Translations under genes and position numbers: made by a program
DNA from: Parus major
Lineage: Eukaryota > Chordata > Aves > Passeriformes > Paridae
Assembly: GCF_001522545.3 (NCBI RefSeq)
Contig: NC_031779.1
Coordinates: 5,717,890-5,781,889, forward strand
Reading direction: 5' to 3'
DNA: 64,000 nucleotides
Notes under the pieces: model-generated
What the model saw: only the letters and a program-made list of their open reading frames with translations
Told to the model about the DNA's origin: nothing
Database searches by the model: none
In this document: positions 25,703 through 38,680 of the stretch, in pieces
Layout of the letters: the number at the start of each line of letters is the position of its first letter
Position numbering within the stretch: the stretch's first letter is position 1

Positions 25703-26006
25703 GTGCTGGAGAAGGGAACAATGTGCTGGAGTGTGACACAGTCAGAGCTAGAGAAGGGAACAATGTGCTGGAGTGTGACACAGTCAGAGCTGGGGAAGGG
25801 AACAAACAATGTGCTGGAGTGTGACACAGTCAGAGCTAGAGAAGGGAACAATGTGCTGGAGTGTGACACAGCCAGAGCTGGAGAAGGGAACAATGTGCTG
25901 GAGTGTGACACAGTCAGAGCTGGGGAAGGGAACAATGTGCTGGAGTGTGACACAGTCAGAGCTGGAGAGGGGAACAATGTGCTGGAGTGTGACACAGTCA
26001 GAGCTG
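25703..26006. repeat. 42-bp minisatellite, about 7 copies
   Basis: The unit is 42 bases, starting gtgctggagtgtgacacagt. Full-type copies start at 25723, 25765, 25811, 25853, 25895, 25937 and 25979. All intervals are 42 bp except 25765-25811, which is 46 bp because of a 4-base insertion (aacaaacaat). A first partial copy at 25703 lacks 28 internal bases, and the last stops at 26006. Copies differ by only one to three substitutions (for example gagcta/gagctg, gagaag/gggaag, gtcag/gccag), so the array is young or homogenised. Because 42 is divisible by three, both strands show long repetitive open frames with a 14-residue period. These are artefacts of the repeat and not proteins. Confidence 0.97.
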
Positions 26007-28774
26007 TTGGCCCCACTTTGCAGTGTGTGATGCTTTCTCAGAAGGGCTGCCTGAGCTCTTGTGACCAGACATTTCCCAGAGGTACCTGCTGGAAGGCCAG
26101 TTTCTAGATCAGTGAGCAGACATGCACGCATTTTGTAATACAAAACAGTCAAAGGGCTCCCTTCTTTCACTCATGTTTAGGTGATTTTCTCCAGACTGAT
26201 TTAGAGCCAGTGAAAAGTGAGCATGTGGAATGCAGAGCAGCACAGGCTGTGGTGCAGTGGCAGAGGCAATACACGGTGGCTTTTGATGGGAATCAACCTG
26301 ACTGGTGGGAGCTCTCCTTCTTGAGCAGATGGAAACCTGCTCCCAGTTCCACTGTATCAGTCATTTTTGTTAAAAATTCTTCCTGTTGAAGAATGCTAAA
26401 ATACTGTGAGGTGTAAACTCACCAATAGTTACAAACAGTATAAGACAGTTTATTTTGTGACTTAAGGGGGAAAAAATTTATGCTGGAATCTTTTTAAAGT
26501 ACACCTTGTTAACTGTGTGTCTAATAATATATAAAGCATGAAAGAAAATTAAAAGCAGTAGGAGGGCTGGAAAGTAAATGATTGACTTGGATAATTGTAG
26601 GCCATTGTTCATAGTTTTGAATTATGGAGGAAATGCCATGGATTAAAAATGCTGGTCTGAAATTATTTTAAGAATATTATCTAGGACTGGTTAAAAAAAA
26701 TACATTAAAAAATATATGCCCATAGCAATCATGTTAAGAGAAATTTGCAGAATTAGGACCAGTTTTTTTCTGATTTAACATTTTGTGTCTCCAAGGACTT
26801 TTCTGTCTTTTTTTTTTCCTTAATTACATTTTTAATATTGGAGTAATATTTCAACAGCTTCATTGCTGACAGGAATAGCTAATAATAGTCCCTTTCAATT
26901 CTTCAGAAAAATAATCAAGGCAGCTCTGAACTAAATACTTGAACTGTGAGTAGATGGGTAGTGTCCTTTAAAATCTGTCAATGAATTACAGTAATGTAGT
27001 GCTGCAAAACAGGTAATTTGCTATGACCTCAAGTATTAGGTTAAATATTGGTTTACTTATCCACAGCAATAGATTTAACTAAGTTAGAATGTATGTAATT
27101 GTTTCAGTTATAGAGGATTTTGCCTACTAAAAAGCAGTTCTGTTAAAACCATGATGAGTAGAAGGGCTTAAATTCAAGCCAGAGAGCTTTAATAGGGATC
27201 TAAGGGGACTCAGCTCCTTTAGAACTGATTTTCTAGCTGAAATCAAAGAACTGCAGTTTTGGAGCCATATTGAAATGGAAATGAATAACAGCAACGCCAA
27301 AGCACAAATGAGTATAATTCAAAAGACTTTTGCAGTGGTAAATAATGTGAAATATCTTTTTGGGAAATAAAGCTGTAAATGAAATTTGTAACCTGTCTTC
27401 TGTCTTCCACTTTCATCTTGCACATGAAACCTCTGTTTCTCTGGATAGATCAGTGCTAAGTTCAGCTTGAGTAGGTGCTAGCTCTGGACTGGTTGCTGTG
27501 CTGATAGGGCACAACCACAGCCAGCAACACTTCAGAGAACAGAGTGTAGGCAGCTGCTGAATTCCCAAGTGAGGATTAACAGCAAGAACCTGGAGAATGC
27601 CTAGCCCTGGGCACCCAGAAATGCAGCAGGACCAGGCTCACTGAGGACAGGGCTTTCCTTAGCATGTTAGAGGACTTGAGTGTTCATTCCAGGACTCCTG
27701 GTAAAGGAAGCCTCTGAAGATTTTGAAAAAAAGCTTTAAACTTGAATAAATGCTACACAAAATTAAAATAAAGGTCTAAGTGTTGTTTTTACTCTATCTG
27801 AGGATCTGTGATGATATTCTGTTCTCTTTCATTAGTGTGGTTGTTGTGACTCGGAGTACAGAGAACAAAACCATCTCCCTCTGCTTGTGGAATTATTTTG
27901 GTGAATTGACGAGAGAAAATCTTGCAGAAAAAAAATCTGTAATTTCTTTGTAGTTTTTTTTTTCTCCTTATCCCTGGTGAAAGTAGTGGCTGAAGGTTGT
28001 TACCTTTCCAAAACATTACATTATTTCTTCAGCAACAGTGAAAGGTTGTGAATTGAAAATGTGAGAAATCAGAAGTTTCTTTGGGTTCATTCATTCAAGG
28101 AAACTTTCCAGCAGTTGTACAACAAGTCTTCCTTGTTGTCATAAATGAGTGGTTTTGGTAATGTTCACCCTTGCAGTTTTACATTTACAAGAGAAGTACT
28201 TTGATACTAGGAGATAAGATAAATGAAATGCTGAAAAGCTCATGGAAATACATTCTTTATTCTGCCTGACATCAGAAGAAAGAGAAAACAAGTTATGCTT
28301 CAGCTGGAAGTGAGCCAGGGAACCTCCATTTAGAGGCAGTGGGAGAAATGTGAGAGGAAGTGATGGAAAAAAGGAAAAAATGAATAAGGTATGTTGGAGA
28401 GAGGATGTGTAAAGAGCACTTTAGAGAAAAGGTAGAGGCCCAGGAAATTTGTAATCTTACCTGTGTACTTTAAAGACACTGTATATCCTTAGTTCAAAGA
28501 GAATTTATATTCAATATAAATAATCAGCCCCCCAGCTCTGAAAGTGCTTCAGTCTTGAAGACCACTTGAGGTTCAAAGCATTGTTCTTAGCATAAAGTCT
28601 GTGAGGCAGCGATAATGCATTGATTTGCCAAGGCACACGTTTGCTTATGGCTAAAATTAGAAAAAGCTACAACAACCAAATTCTTTTTTGACACTGCAAA
28701 TGTGCTAAGGGGGACCAGTTCCTACTGTTGTCAGCCTGAGAGAAATTGTTAAAAGTTACAACAGTAAGAATGCT

Positions 28775-28799
28775 TCATCATCATCATCATCATCATCAT
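28775..28799. repeat. (TCA)n microsatellite, about 8 units
   Basis: Eight uninterrupted TCA units are followed by one T. It is a pure trinucleotide repeat inside intron C and is likely length-polymorphic. Confidence 0.97.
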
Positions 28800-30080
28800 G
28801 TTTGCTACAACCCTTACCTTAATAGCATAAATACCTTAATCCCTTAATAGCATAAAATGTGATTTTCTTACTTGTCTGGGCAAATATATTTTTTTGAAAT
28901 TAAGAATATATTTAGGTTGGCCTAAATTTAAAGGGGCCCATGATTTTTGTTATCAGAGTGCTAAGGAGATTTGTCTGAGCAATCAAAGAGATGTATCTGT
29001 TTAGAAGAATTATGCCCAAAGAAAGGAGATCTGCACTGTACAGTTGTTATGCCTCTGCTTGAGATGAACACAAGAGATCAGAGATGTCTGCTGGCTGTGG
29101 TCTGACATGAATTACGTAATGCTTTTCCACATATATTTTTCTGTTAGCAGTAATTTATCTTTAGATAGTAACTCCATCTAATTCTTGGTGGAATTTTTCC
29201 TCTGTTTTTGTCCCAGCTGACTGCAAGTATTGTTGAATTCTTGCTTTCCTCTTATTCTCTCTTGCTCTTCAGCCTAGGGAACAACAGAAGAACTAATGCT
29301 GTGTACTCTCACTCTCATTTAGGTCTGACTAAGTAGGCATAAGGCTTAGGGGTTCTCTTTTTTTCCTCTCTTGTATGGTTATGGGAAGCTTTTCTTTCCC
29401 TCCCTTAATACCAAAAACCATAATACTACTCTCTGCTGTAACTACCAAAAGCTTCCCTCAGCAATGACTGTCATGGTCACAGAGCAGATTAACAGGGATA
29501 AACAGTTCAAGAGTGCTGGTTGCTTATCTGCCAGGGCAAATCAGCACTCTCTTTCACACATCTTGAGCCAGGAAGATTGATTAAAGCCCCACTTGGCCAT
29601 CAGGCTGGAATAGGAGGTAAATGACTTCCAGGGTTCCCAGCTATCAAGAGTCCTGGGAGAATATAAGACTTGGGAAGAAAACAAACCCAAAGAAAGATCT
29701 CTTTGATCTGGTGGCTGACATCTGTAACATTTCTGTGTCTAGAAAAGAAGTCTGTCAATTTATAATCTCTGATTTTCACTGGCATTCAAGTCTGTTTTGC
29801 ATCTATATTAAAAACATAAATGTATTTTGTGTACAGAAAGAAAATTATTTTTGTTGTGTCACCCAAAAGAGCTGTATTCACTCATTGCTCTGAACTGGAA
29901 GAGATGTTTTTTGCCAACTGACTTGTCAGACTGCAGTGTTAGGATCAAGGCCATCTGAGATTACTAATTCATCAAGCTAGACTACATCTTGTTCATATTT
30001 ATTGCAAGTCATGTAAATACTTAACTGCTCCTTTGCTTATAGATTCAGTAGCTCTTTTCTCTCTTTTTCTTTGTTTTTAG

Positions 30081-30492
30081 AAGCAGAAACAGAAATCCTA
30101 TTGGTCCAGGAAAGTATGGGTATGGAAAGGTGCCATACATTTTACCTTTACAAACTGATACCGGTCAGCAGCCTCAGAAGCTGCGGAGGCAGCGACAGTC
30201 GTCGAGGAGCCACCTATTCCACCAGAGTCCGAGTCTGATGAGCTCCTACAGCCAGGCAGCTGCTCCTTCACTGCAGCATGGCAATCTTTACCAAGAACCC
30301 AGTGGGCCTCAGGCAGGACACCAAGTCCTGGGGCCCTCGGTTTATCAGTCACCTTCGTTCCCCGTGGCTCAGAGTCTGTTCCACGGCAGTGACTCCGGCC
30401 CTCAGGCCCTGCAGGGACAGCCCCAGCCCCAGAGGGCTGCAGCCATCGTGTGCATCGGTGCCTACAAGCAATATAAACTCTGCAACACTAAT
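30081..30492 (+). CDS. THSD4: THSD4 exon D: end of codon 172 to residue 309, linker and re-entry into TSP1 repeat 1
   Basis: A strong polypyrimidine acceptor (ctctttttctttgtttttag) and a donor gtaagt at 30493 border 412 bases. The first base completes Arg172, and 137 full codons follow. The exon opens with a basic run, then P-I-G-P-G-K-Y-G-Y-G-K (178-188) and PYILPLQTDT (190-199), both close to human THSD4. Residues 200-290 are a Ser/Gln/Pro-rich, low-complexity linker, probably disordered. R207-R-Q-R210 forms a minimal R-x-x-R furin-type site. The exon ends with C296-I-G-A-Y-K-Q-Y-K-L-C306-N-T-N, which is the second half of an ADAMTS-type TSP1 repeat. The repeat begun in exon C is therefore interrupted by about 215 residues between C80 and C296. 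The exon ends in phase 0. Confidence 0.96.
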
Positions 30493-33400
30493 GTAAGTCT
30501 GCTTTTCCTGTGTTTCATGTCTTGGACAGCTATTGGTTTTCCCTAGTATGCAAAATGTTCACCTAATCATCAACTTAAGTTGAATTTTTTTAAAATTAAT
30601 TTGATGATTATTTTTGTGAGCTTATTTTAGAGTGTCTTGGGGAATACTAAAAATAGATCCATAGTATTACACTTACCTAATACTGTACCTTCAAGGGCTT
30701 TAAGCAGTCACTTCATTTACCAATATGTGCAGTTTGAATTTGATGAAACCTCAGAACATGAAGCAATTTGAGATAAGGATAGTTATTGAGAGAGGCAATG
30801 GGACAAACATGGGCTGAACAATATCAGAGAATGCAATAATGGTGGAAAATTTCAGTTGTAATTGTGGTGAAGGGGAAAAGGAATGAATTTAGCATGTTTT
30901 CCACTTTCATTTGGTGGTGTGATGTTATTTTGATTTTTTAATAGAAAAATTTAATTTTAATGATATTTCATTTAATTTATGGATTTTATGTGGATTTTAA
31001 TGATAATTCTTAAGTATGTGATTCCCAGTGGTGAGGAGTGGAGTGTATTGGGTTTTGGTAGGGAGGAGGGGTGGGGGGACTGCAGGTGTGGTTTCTGTGA
31101 GAAGCTGCCAGAAGCTTTCCCCATGTCCAGCAGGGAAGAGGACACAGCTGGCTCCAGGATGGACCCACTGCTGGCTGAGGCTGTGTTTGCTATTCCCTGT
31201 TCAGCTGTGGAGGGGAGCGATAGCGTGCCTTTAGTGGATGCTTGGCTCCCAGTCAGGGTGAAACCACCACACTCACTCATAAGCTTCATGTTTTTCCACG
31301 AAATAAATTGAAAAATGGAGTTTGGATAGGCCATGTTGTGAAGGTTGCCTACTTCTAAGTCTCATAAGATGAGGTTATCCTTTTGTAAGTGCTGGTCATG
31401 TTCTGAACAGCATTTAGAGACAGCCCCCAGTAGCCTGGATCACTCCAGTGTTTTTCAGTGGTGCTCTGTGCATTTTGTGACAGATGCTACATTTACCAGC
31501 ACTCGGTTCTATGTGCTTTGATTTTAGCTTCCTAATTTATTGGAGTGAAAATCTGTTCTGTGTTAATTTTTAAATACAACTTAATCTGTTATTATTTGGT
31601 TCAAAAATGTTTGGCTGGGTATACCATGCTCCGGGCAGCCTCCCATTGTGTGTGGGAGGCAAATGAGGTTTTGTTCTTTGTCCCCATTAGTGGTTTTTCA
31701 TCTCGCTAAGATTTCCAGTTTCTGCCTGTGCCCTTTTAGTATTTCCCAAAGTATGTCTTCCTAATATGTTTTCCTTATTTGTCCTGCTGATGTAACTTAA
31801 TGTTGCAAACATTTAGAAGCCTGTATTTGGATACTAGAAGCAGAATGTTCAGGAGAGCTCTGAATAAGTTGACTTTTTTAGGCCATATTTTTTTGGATGG
31901 TGAACATCTGATACATCTGCCTCTTGGAAATCCCATTTTGTTTAGTAGAACCTGCATAGTGGAAATGTGACAAGGGAACACAGGATAACAAAAACCCAAC
32001 CTAAACAAATCAAATGTTCCCTTTTGCATCTTAGTTATTACTCTCAGTTTATTTATGAAAAAAGTCCATTGATTGAGACTGGAGCAGTTGATTGAAAAGA
32101 CTTAATGTCAAGAAACCTTTAGTGTATTTGTCTGGAATGGAAAACATGAAGGGCTAATTTAAGCTTCTGAGAATAGTCTCTGGGACAAATTGCTCTTTCA
32201 AAAAATACTTTCTGTTTTTTGAAGGAAATGGGAAATGACCTTAGTGCATGGGCATTAATTTGGAAAGTTTTCTGAGCTAAATTTGCTCACTGTGTCCAAG
32301 TGATACATAAATGTCCCAGTCTTTATTTCATCCCTCACACATCAGGGCACAAAGTTGGACAGTATTCTGCCTGACTTAATGTGACAAAATTGTTTCCAGG
32401 AAAAGAGTTCTTTTCAGAGGGCAAGGGGTTAGAGATGAGGAAGTCAGAAATGAGGTGGAAGAAAGAAGCAATCTGAGATTGCCAGGGTATGGAGAAGGAA
32501 GGTTTGTGGAGGACATTTGTTGAGAATGACAAGTGGGCTGGAGAGCAGAGGGTAGTGAGGCTTGTGAATTGCACATGCAGGTCAGCTTGGTGAGTGCTTT
32601 GGCCATTGGCAGGTTTCTTTTGATGGACAGGAACAGGAGTGAAAATATTTTCATCTTAGTTTTAGAATCTGTTGTTTAAACACAAGAATTCAACAGATTA
32701 AGAGAAAACACAGATGAGCACGCTAGTGCTGCCTCTTTGCCATTGTTGCTTGTAAAAATACAGTTGTAAAGGAATCTGTTGTACAGGAGACTTAATAGCA
32801 AAGAGAAATTGTAGCTGAAGTAGCTTCTCCTAGGCACAGTACTCTACATAGTGATATTCTTTATTTAGTAATGTTTCTTTTACCCTTGGAGAGGCTGTAA
32901 TTGCTATTCAGGGTTATTCTTCTTCCTAAAATGTGGTAATTAACGTAATTATTTAAAAGAAGTTGCTAAGAACAGTTTTAGTATAAGGCCAGGATGAGAG
33001 CAAAACAAGGCTGATAGTGTTTCACTTTGTTTGCTTGTTCTTCCTGATTAAATGCTTCTGCACGCAGGCTTTAATTTAATTTATCAGCAGCGACATGTAC
33101 CAATGGTCTTGCCAGCAAGCAGAGAACAGTATCTTTTTATTTCTTTTTTTTCCTTCAGTTCTTCCTGGAGCATACCAAAACTGAAAGTCTCATTTAATGG
33201 AAGTATTCTGTTAACCCTTATCCTGGTGTTTGACCACTCCCTCTACAGTTTCTCCTAAGGGCAATTAATTAATAACAAATTAAGTTAATCTACCTTGGTC
33301 CATTAGGTCATTTCCTCATTATTGTACATTTATTGTTTTTTCATTGATAGCTGAACTCATTTCACATGACTGATGGATTCATGAAAGGTTGACTCGTGAG

Positions 33401-36400
33401 GTTTGCTTAGGGAGAACCTCGGAAGTGCCTGTATTTGTTCAAGTGTTCCTGCAGGTCATTAAACCTATTTTCTTATTATATAAGTGGCTTCCCCTGTTCA
33501 GCACCTTGCATACAAGCTCACCTCAGAGCACACAGCTGCCTGTCACCCTCTTTGGCAGGAAACAGGCAGTAAACATCTCTCCTTCCTGCACACACAGCTC
33601 TGGCTGTTCTGAAACCATTAGCAATACAACCAACCTGCAATACAACAGGATTCTTCCAGTGGAGTCTCTATTCCTTCAGAAATAGGGAAGTGGTGAGTAA
33701 ATTTGCCTTATTTCCCCCTGCATTAAAGGAATGATATGCATGTGTGGTTGGAGTAGAATTCAACCTTCTTTGCGTGGTTTGTCACCAGAACAAAGGAAGT
33801 AACTCAAATGGAACATTTGTTTACTGAGCACTTTCTGTAATTAATTGTCTCGAGCATTGCCAAGTCACTGGCTCTTCATGAGTGCCTGAATGTGTGAGAA
33901 TATATTTGTAAACCAACTCCAGGCTGCAGGTCACTTGGGCAAGTATACACAAGGAACCTTTCAGGCTTCTGGATATTCCAGACTACTTAAGGTAGTTTCA
34001 GCATGAAGAGTGATGTTGAATGGATGTAATATCCAAATTTTCATTAGATGTTGCTGGAGGTATGAATTTTTGACCAAATTCGTATAGGACTTTGGAAAAG
34101 TCAAGGTAAAATGTATGAAAGAGTAACTCCTGAGGGCTCAGTGAAATATTCAGAGGTAACATTTTGCTGAACTTATCCATTTCCATTCCCGGTTGCTGGT
34201 TTGCCCACTGGTTCAAGTGGATTACTGTCATGTCTCCAGTCATACTGTGTTGATATTCTCAGTATTTTATGTGACTGGTGTTTAGCAAGAAGTCAGCTGT
34301 GTTGTGGAGAAGTATCTAGATAGGATCATAGGACAATGACTACTTTTACTTTCTTGGCGTGCCTCTTCAGCTGTGGCTGCTATTAATGTGGCAGCACAGC
34401 TATGGGAAATCCAGCTGGTGGTTCTGAGTCAGAGCCCTCTCTTCGGATCTGTGCTCTTGTGTGCAGAGCTATTGAGAACAGCACCTGAGCAGGGAATGGG
34501 AAATATCTGAGAAGACAATTTTTGGAAATGAAAAGAGGTTTTATAGTTGAAGAGATGAGGTGAGATAAAAGGATCAATCCTTATCTCTATTGTGATGGGA
34601 CAAATTAAAATATTTGATTTTCAAGACAGTCTTATTGATGATACTGATGCTGAGTTACAACTGTGTCATTGAAAGGCTTTTTTTGGATGCAGAACCCTAA
34701 TTAAATAGAGTTACAATGTTCTGCAGGAATGTGTTGAGTCCATTAAACAGTGATGTGCTTTTCTGTCACCTAAGCATATAGGTAGGCATTGGCAGGGTCC
34801 CATGGCACCTGGGATCTTGGGCCATCCACCAGCTCACTGGTGTTCTGCCCAAGCAGTTTTGAAAATTTTCCACTCTGTAGAAATGGAAACATTTCCAGCA
34901 TTTCAAATTTTAACTAAGGTAGAAATGGAAATGTTCAATTTTAGATGGAACAGCAAATATAATTCCCAGACAAATCTTTTCAGAACTGATATGGGGTGCT
35001 GGCAAGTGCTTTGCACTCTTTAATGTAGTTGGGATACACACACATTGAGGTGAAGACTAACAAATGCCTATGTAGTTTTTAGGTAAATATTTTATTTTTT
35101 TTTTAATGAAAAGCCCCTTCTTATTCCCAAGGAGTTACTGTAGGGTTTATTTATTCTCATTTTGAGATTTGTATAGAGTAGGTGTTTGACATAAGTGGCA
35201 AAGTGGGGTTAAGATGACATATTTTTTCCTGAGGAAATTTAAACTTTACGTGAGGAATTTTCCGTGCAAACACTGTGGGATTGTGTGTAGGTTTGGTAGT
35301 CTGACATTCTGTGGGTGTATAGGAAGCTTATTGAAAGCTTGCATTACTTTGGGCTTTCTTTTTGAATGTTTTGCTTTTTGCAGCAGGGGTGTGTAAATAT
35401 TAATTCAGAATGATTTGTCACCAGTACAGGCTGAACTTACCAGAGACTGACACAGAGATATTGCTCTTACAGGGTCTTATGCAGTTTGGTCAGTTGTCAT
35501 TTGTGTGCAGAAGAGTCACAGAGAGACATCTTTGATAAAGGTCTAGGACCACAATTGTTTCCTCTGTGTCTCTGCACTGTGGTTATATGACATCCCCTTC
35601 AACATCTGAGATCCCTGGATTAGAAAGTATTTTGCATTATGACATTCTTATTAGAATTTAAGTAATTATGGGAAACTATTTGCTGTAAATCATAAGGAAA
35701 AGTATGCTGGGGTAACTTTAAAAGCTCTCTCCAAGAGTGCTACTATGCAAATGTGCTCTGTACTTGTGGCAGTAACACAGAGTTAGCTGTTTTACACAAA
35801 TTCATTATTATTAAGTTAATTACTTACTAATGTAGTAAAATGTTGATAATAAGTCCAAAATCACACAATTTAGAAAACCTTGATGTTTGTTGGTTTTAAT
35901 TGAAAAAGTTTAGTTTGATCAATAAATCTAAGCCACTTTAAACTCATTAAACCTCTAGGAGTCCAGGAGTCATGCCCTGCTGTGAGAAGAGCTATAAAAG
36001 CATGGACCAAAAGGAAAGGTTCTGTGAGGTTTATTTTGAAGTTCTGAGCCTGTTGCGTGGGTTACATGATGTAGCTGGAGAAGTCTGCCTCAAGTGGAGT
36101 GAAGATTCAGACCCTCATTTTTGTGTGACAAAAATATTAATAATTAATCTAAGTAAATTATATTATTATATTGATAATTAATATAAATGCCTCACAATCA
36201 AAATACAAATCAGTTGCCTAAAGCTTTTCTTTCCTTACTAAGAACCAAAGATCTTTGTGAACTTTGAATGGAAGATTTCATGTAGCAGTTGGAATTGTCT
36301 GAGAAGTTACCTTGCTAATTCTTGGAGTAAATGGAATACATGTGTCTTGGAGAAGAGGAAAGAGAAAAAAGATCCACAGTTACTCTATCACTTCATCAGT

Positions 36401-38653
36401 TATGAATGGCAGCATTAGCACTTAAAATCCTGTGGAGTGATTTGGAAACTTCATTGGGATGCTTGTTGGAATGGAGCAGGGCTTTTTGTTCTACAGTAGA
36501 ACAGGACTCAGGGGGATTTGGGTTGCCTGGTTATCATTCAGATGTAACTTCTGTGCCAGGTTTTAAAGAGGAAGCTCATCAATGAAAATTGGGACTTCAG
36601 AGTTGTGACCAGATGGTTGCATTTCTGATACATTTGCAGTTTTGTTTAATAGTGTATTGTAAATTCGAGTAGTGTCATTTATCAATATAGGCAAGTGTTG
36701 TGGGAGAAACTTGAAGCTATTCCAGCTTGTCTTTGTTTCTTCTTGTCTATTCAAATTGACAAAAGTGTTTGTCTGAAATTCCGGTGTGGAATTTTTCAAT
36801 GCTCACATAATTTGAACAAGAAATGTGCTTTTTATTCATATGTTAGTCTAATTGCATTCAGATTTTCAAAGCAGAGGAGGCTGCAGATATCATGGCTAAT
36901 TTACAAATAACTTTTTAATGCTGTTCTTATAAATATTTGTTAAATATTCCCATTAATTACAGGTATAAAAAACACCATCTGTCAGATGTCAGTGTCTGCT
37001 TTGGCACAGGAAAGGAGTAGCTTTTTCCTGGTATTTTTAAGAGATTAGCTCAGTTATTGCTGATATCAGTGCAAAAGTTTAAGACATTTTCAAGACAGAT
37101 AGCAGGAAAAGAACATACATTACATGAATACAGGAACTTGCAGTGAAACTACCATGAGTACAGTCCCAGTCATCTCTTGTACTGACCAAGCTGAGTAGAA
37201 GAAGAAGGAGGTACAGGAAAAGCTGCCAAAGTTAAGCTATGGTTACTAAAAAAGTTGTCTGTTAGTGGTGCTGTTGAGTTTTTACTTTTGAGGGTTTGGG
37301 GGAAAGGTGTGTGTGTGTGATGGTTTTATTGTGGGTTTTTTGTTTTTGTTTTAAATTTTAGAACTTTTAAGCAGAGCTTGGAAACAGCAAATTGCCAAAA
37401 CTTGCGTAGAAAGTTAGGAAACATAAATGTCAAATTATGTCTAACAAGCATGTATTCCTTTGCCTGAGCAAAGACTAGGGATAGAAGTGCAAACCCTCTC
37501 TCCCAGAAGTGGTCTAAGAGAAACTTGGCACTGCAAGCCCTGCAGTGCCCAGAGCAGGTAAACAAACCTTTTACATAAATCCATTAAGAGCTAATTGCCA
37601 ACAGAACAATGCAGTCCCCAGAAGTAATTTAAACTGTGGTGAGATTAAAAAATAACAACAAAACTCAAACCAGTCTGGTGTGCTCTGTCTCATCTTGCAC
37701 TTCATCTGCCTCATCTGTTGTGCTGTCTGTCCAGAAGTAACACCTCTGTGGGCAGCATATTGCACATGTAGAGACATACAGGTGTAATTAGTGAAACAGA
37801 GCTTCCTTCTAGTGATAAGTTGGTAAGGCTGTTTAACTTCAAACTCTTGTGTTAGGTTTGTGGAGGAACCAATCCCGTGTTGTTTATATCTGTCAAGCAG
37901 TGTTAGGGAGGCACTGGGTGATCTGGAGTGGGGGAGGCCAGGGAAACATCCCCTGCCTCGTTCTGCAAACCAGCTTTGGCTTTTGGCTGTGGCATTCAAC
38001 AAGTTGCCAGCCAACCCACATACTGCTGCTCCTGAATTTCTGTTTGCATCTTTTGTTAAAGACAGCAAGAAAGACTGATGGTCTTGGTGGCTTTTTTGAG
38101 ACCTCAGTTTGGGTCACTTTCTGAGGACACTTTTTTTGGGATGATGTGAGGTTTTAGTTTGCTATCAGAATGAGAAAATCAAACTTGCAGACATTTACAG
38201 CTTTCAAAAATGGAATTTTGTGAGCAATCCTCTCATAACTCTTGTGTTAAGAAAACTATTTAATTATCTGATTGTAAATTATTTTACCCCAGGGTCTCTG
38301 CATAGATCAAGTGCTTAGTTATGAGTGATACACTACTCAATGTTATACTCCTTTTATTCAGCCTTTGGCTCCCTGCCTTAAAAATGTTCCTTGCAGAAGG
38401 TGAGAAAAAAAGGCTTCTCTGAGGACTAGCTGTTGATGCTATTACTGCAGTGTTTGCTTTAAAATTCACAAAGCTGCTGTGTTATAGCAAAACCTAATCT
38501 GTTGTAGGAAATGGAGCTGGCATATGGAAGAATGAGGTTTAAGAGAAGTGTTGCATAATTAGTGCTGCTTGTCAAGTACTTTGAATTGAATTTTTCCCCA
38601 TAAATTTCAGTATCATATTTATCATTTGACAGTAGTTAAAGCAAAATGTGCAT

Positions 38654-38680
38654 TGCCAAAACTGTAATTACAATTTGGCA
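38654..38680. promoter_or_regulatory. Candidate non-coding regulatory site with TGCCAAA/TTTGGCA arms
   Basis: TGCCAAA (38654-38660) and its reverse complement TTTGGCA (38674-38680) flank a central TAATTA homeobox-type core. CAGCTCATCTG follows directly. The arrangement resembles factor-binding clusters in conserved non-coding elements. This is inference only, and conservation was not tested. Confidence 0.25.

Larger units (their letters stand above)
20191..30080 (+). other. THSD4 intron C (about 9.9 kb, phase 2)
   Basis: The donor is gtacga and the acceptor is ctttgtttttag. No gene is supported inside. Contents are an A/C-rich tract near 21075-21127, a GC-rich patch at about 21690-21950, the 42-bp minisatellite at 25703-26006, and a (TCA)n microsatellite at 28775-28799. 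The remainder is AT-rich and I recognise nothing in it. Confidence 0.8.

Noticed and set aside
25703..26006. CRISPR-like array
   Set aside because: The units are directly adjacent tandem copies with no unique spacers, in a vertebrate intron.
25642..26170. Repetitive open frames of 73-134 codons on both strands
   Set aside because: They are produced by the 42-bp minisatellite, whose unit length is divisible by three and which lacks stops in several frames.
37571..38068. 165-codon minus-strand open frame
   Set aside because: No recognisable domain, no splice or promoter context, and overlapping open frames on the + strand. Most likely chance.
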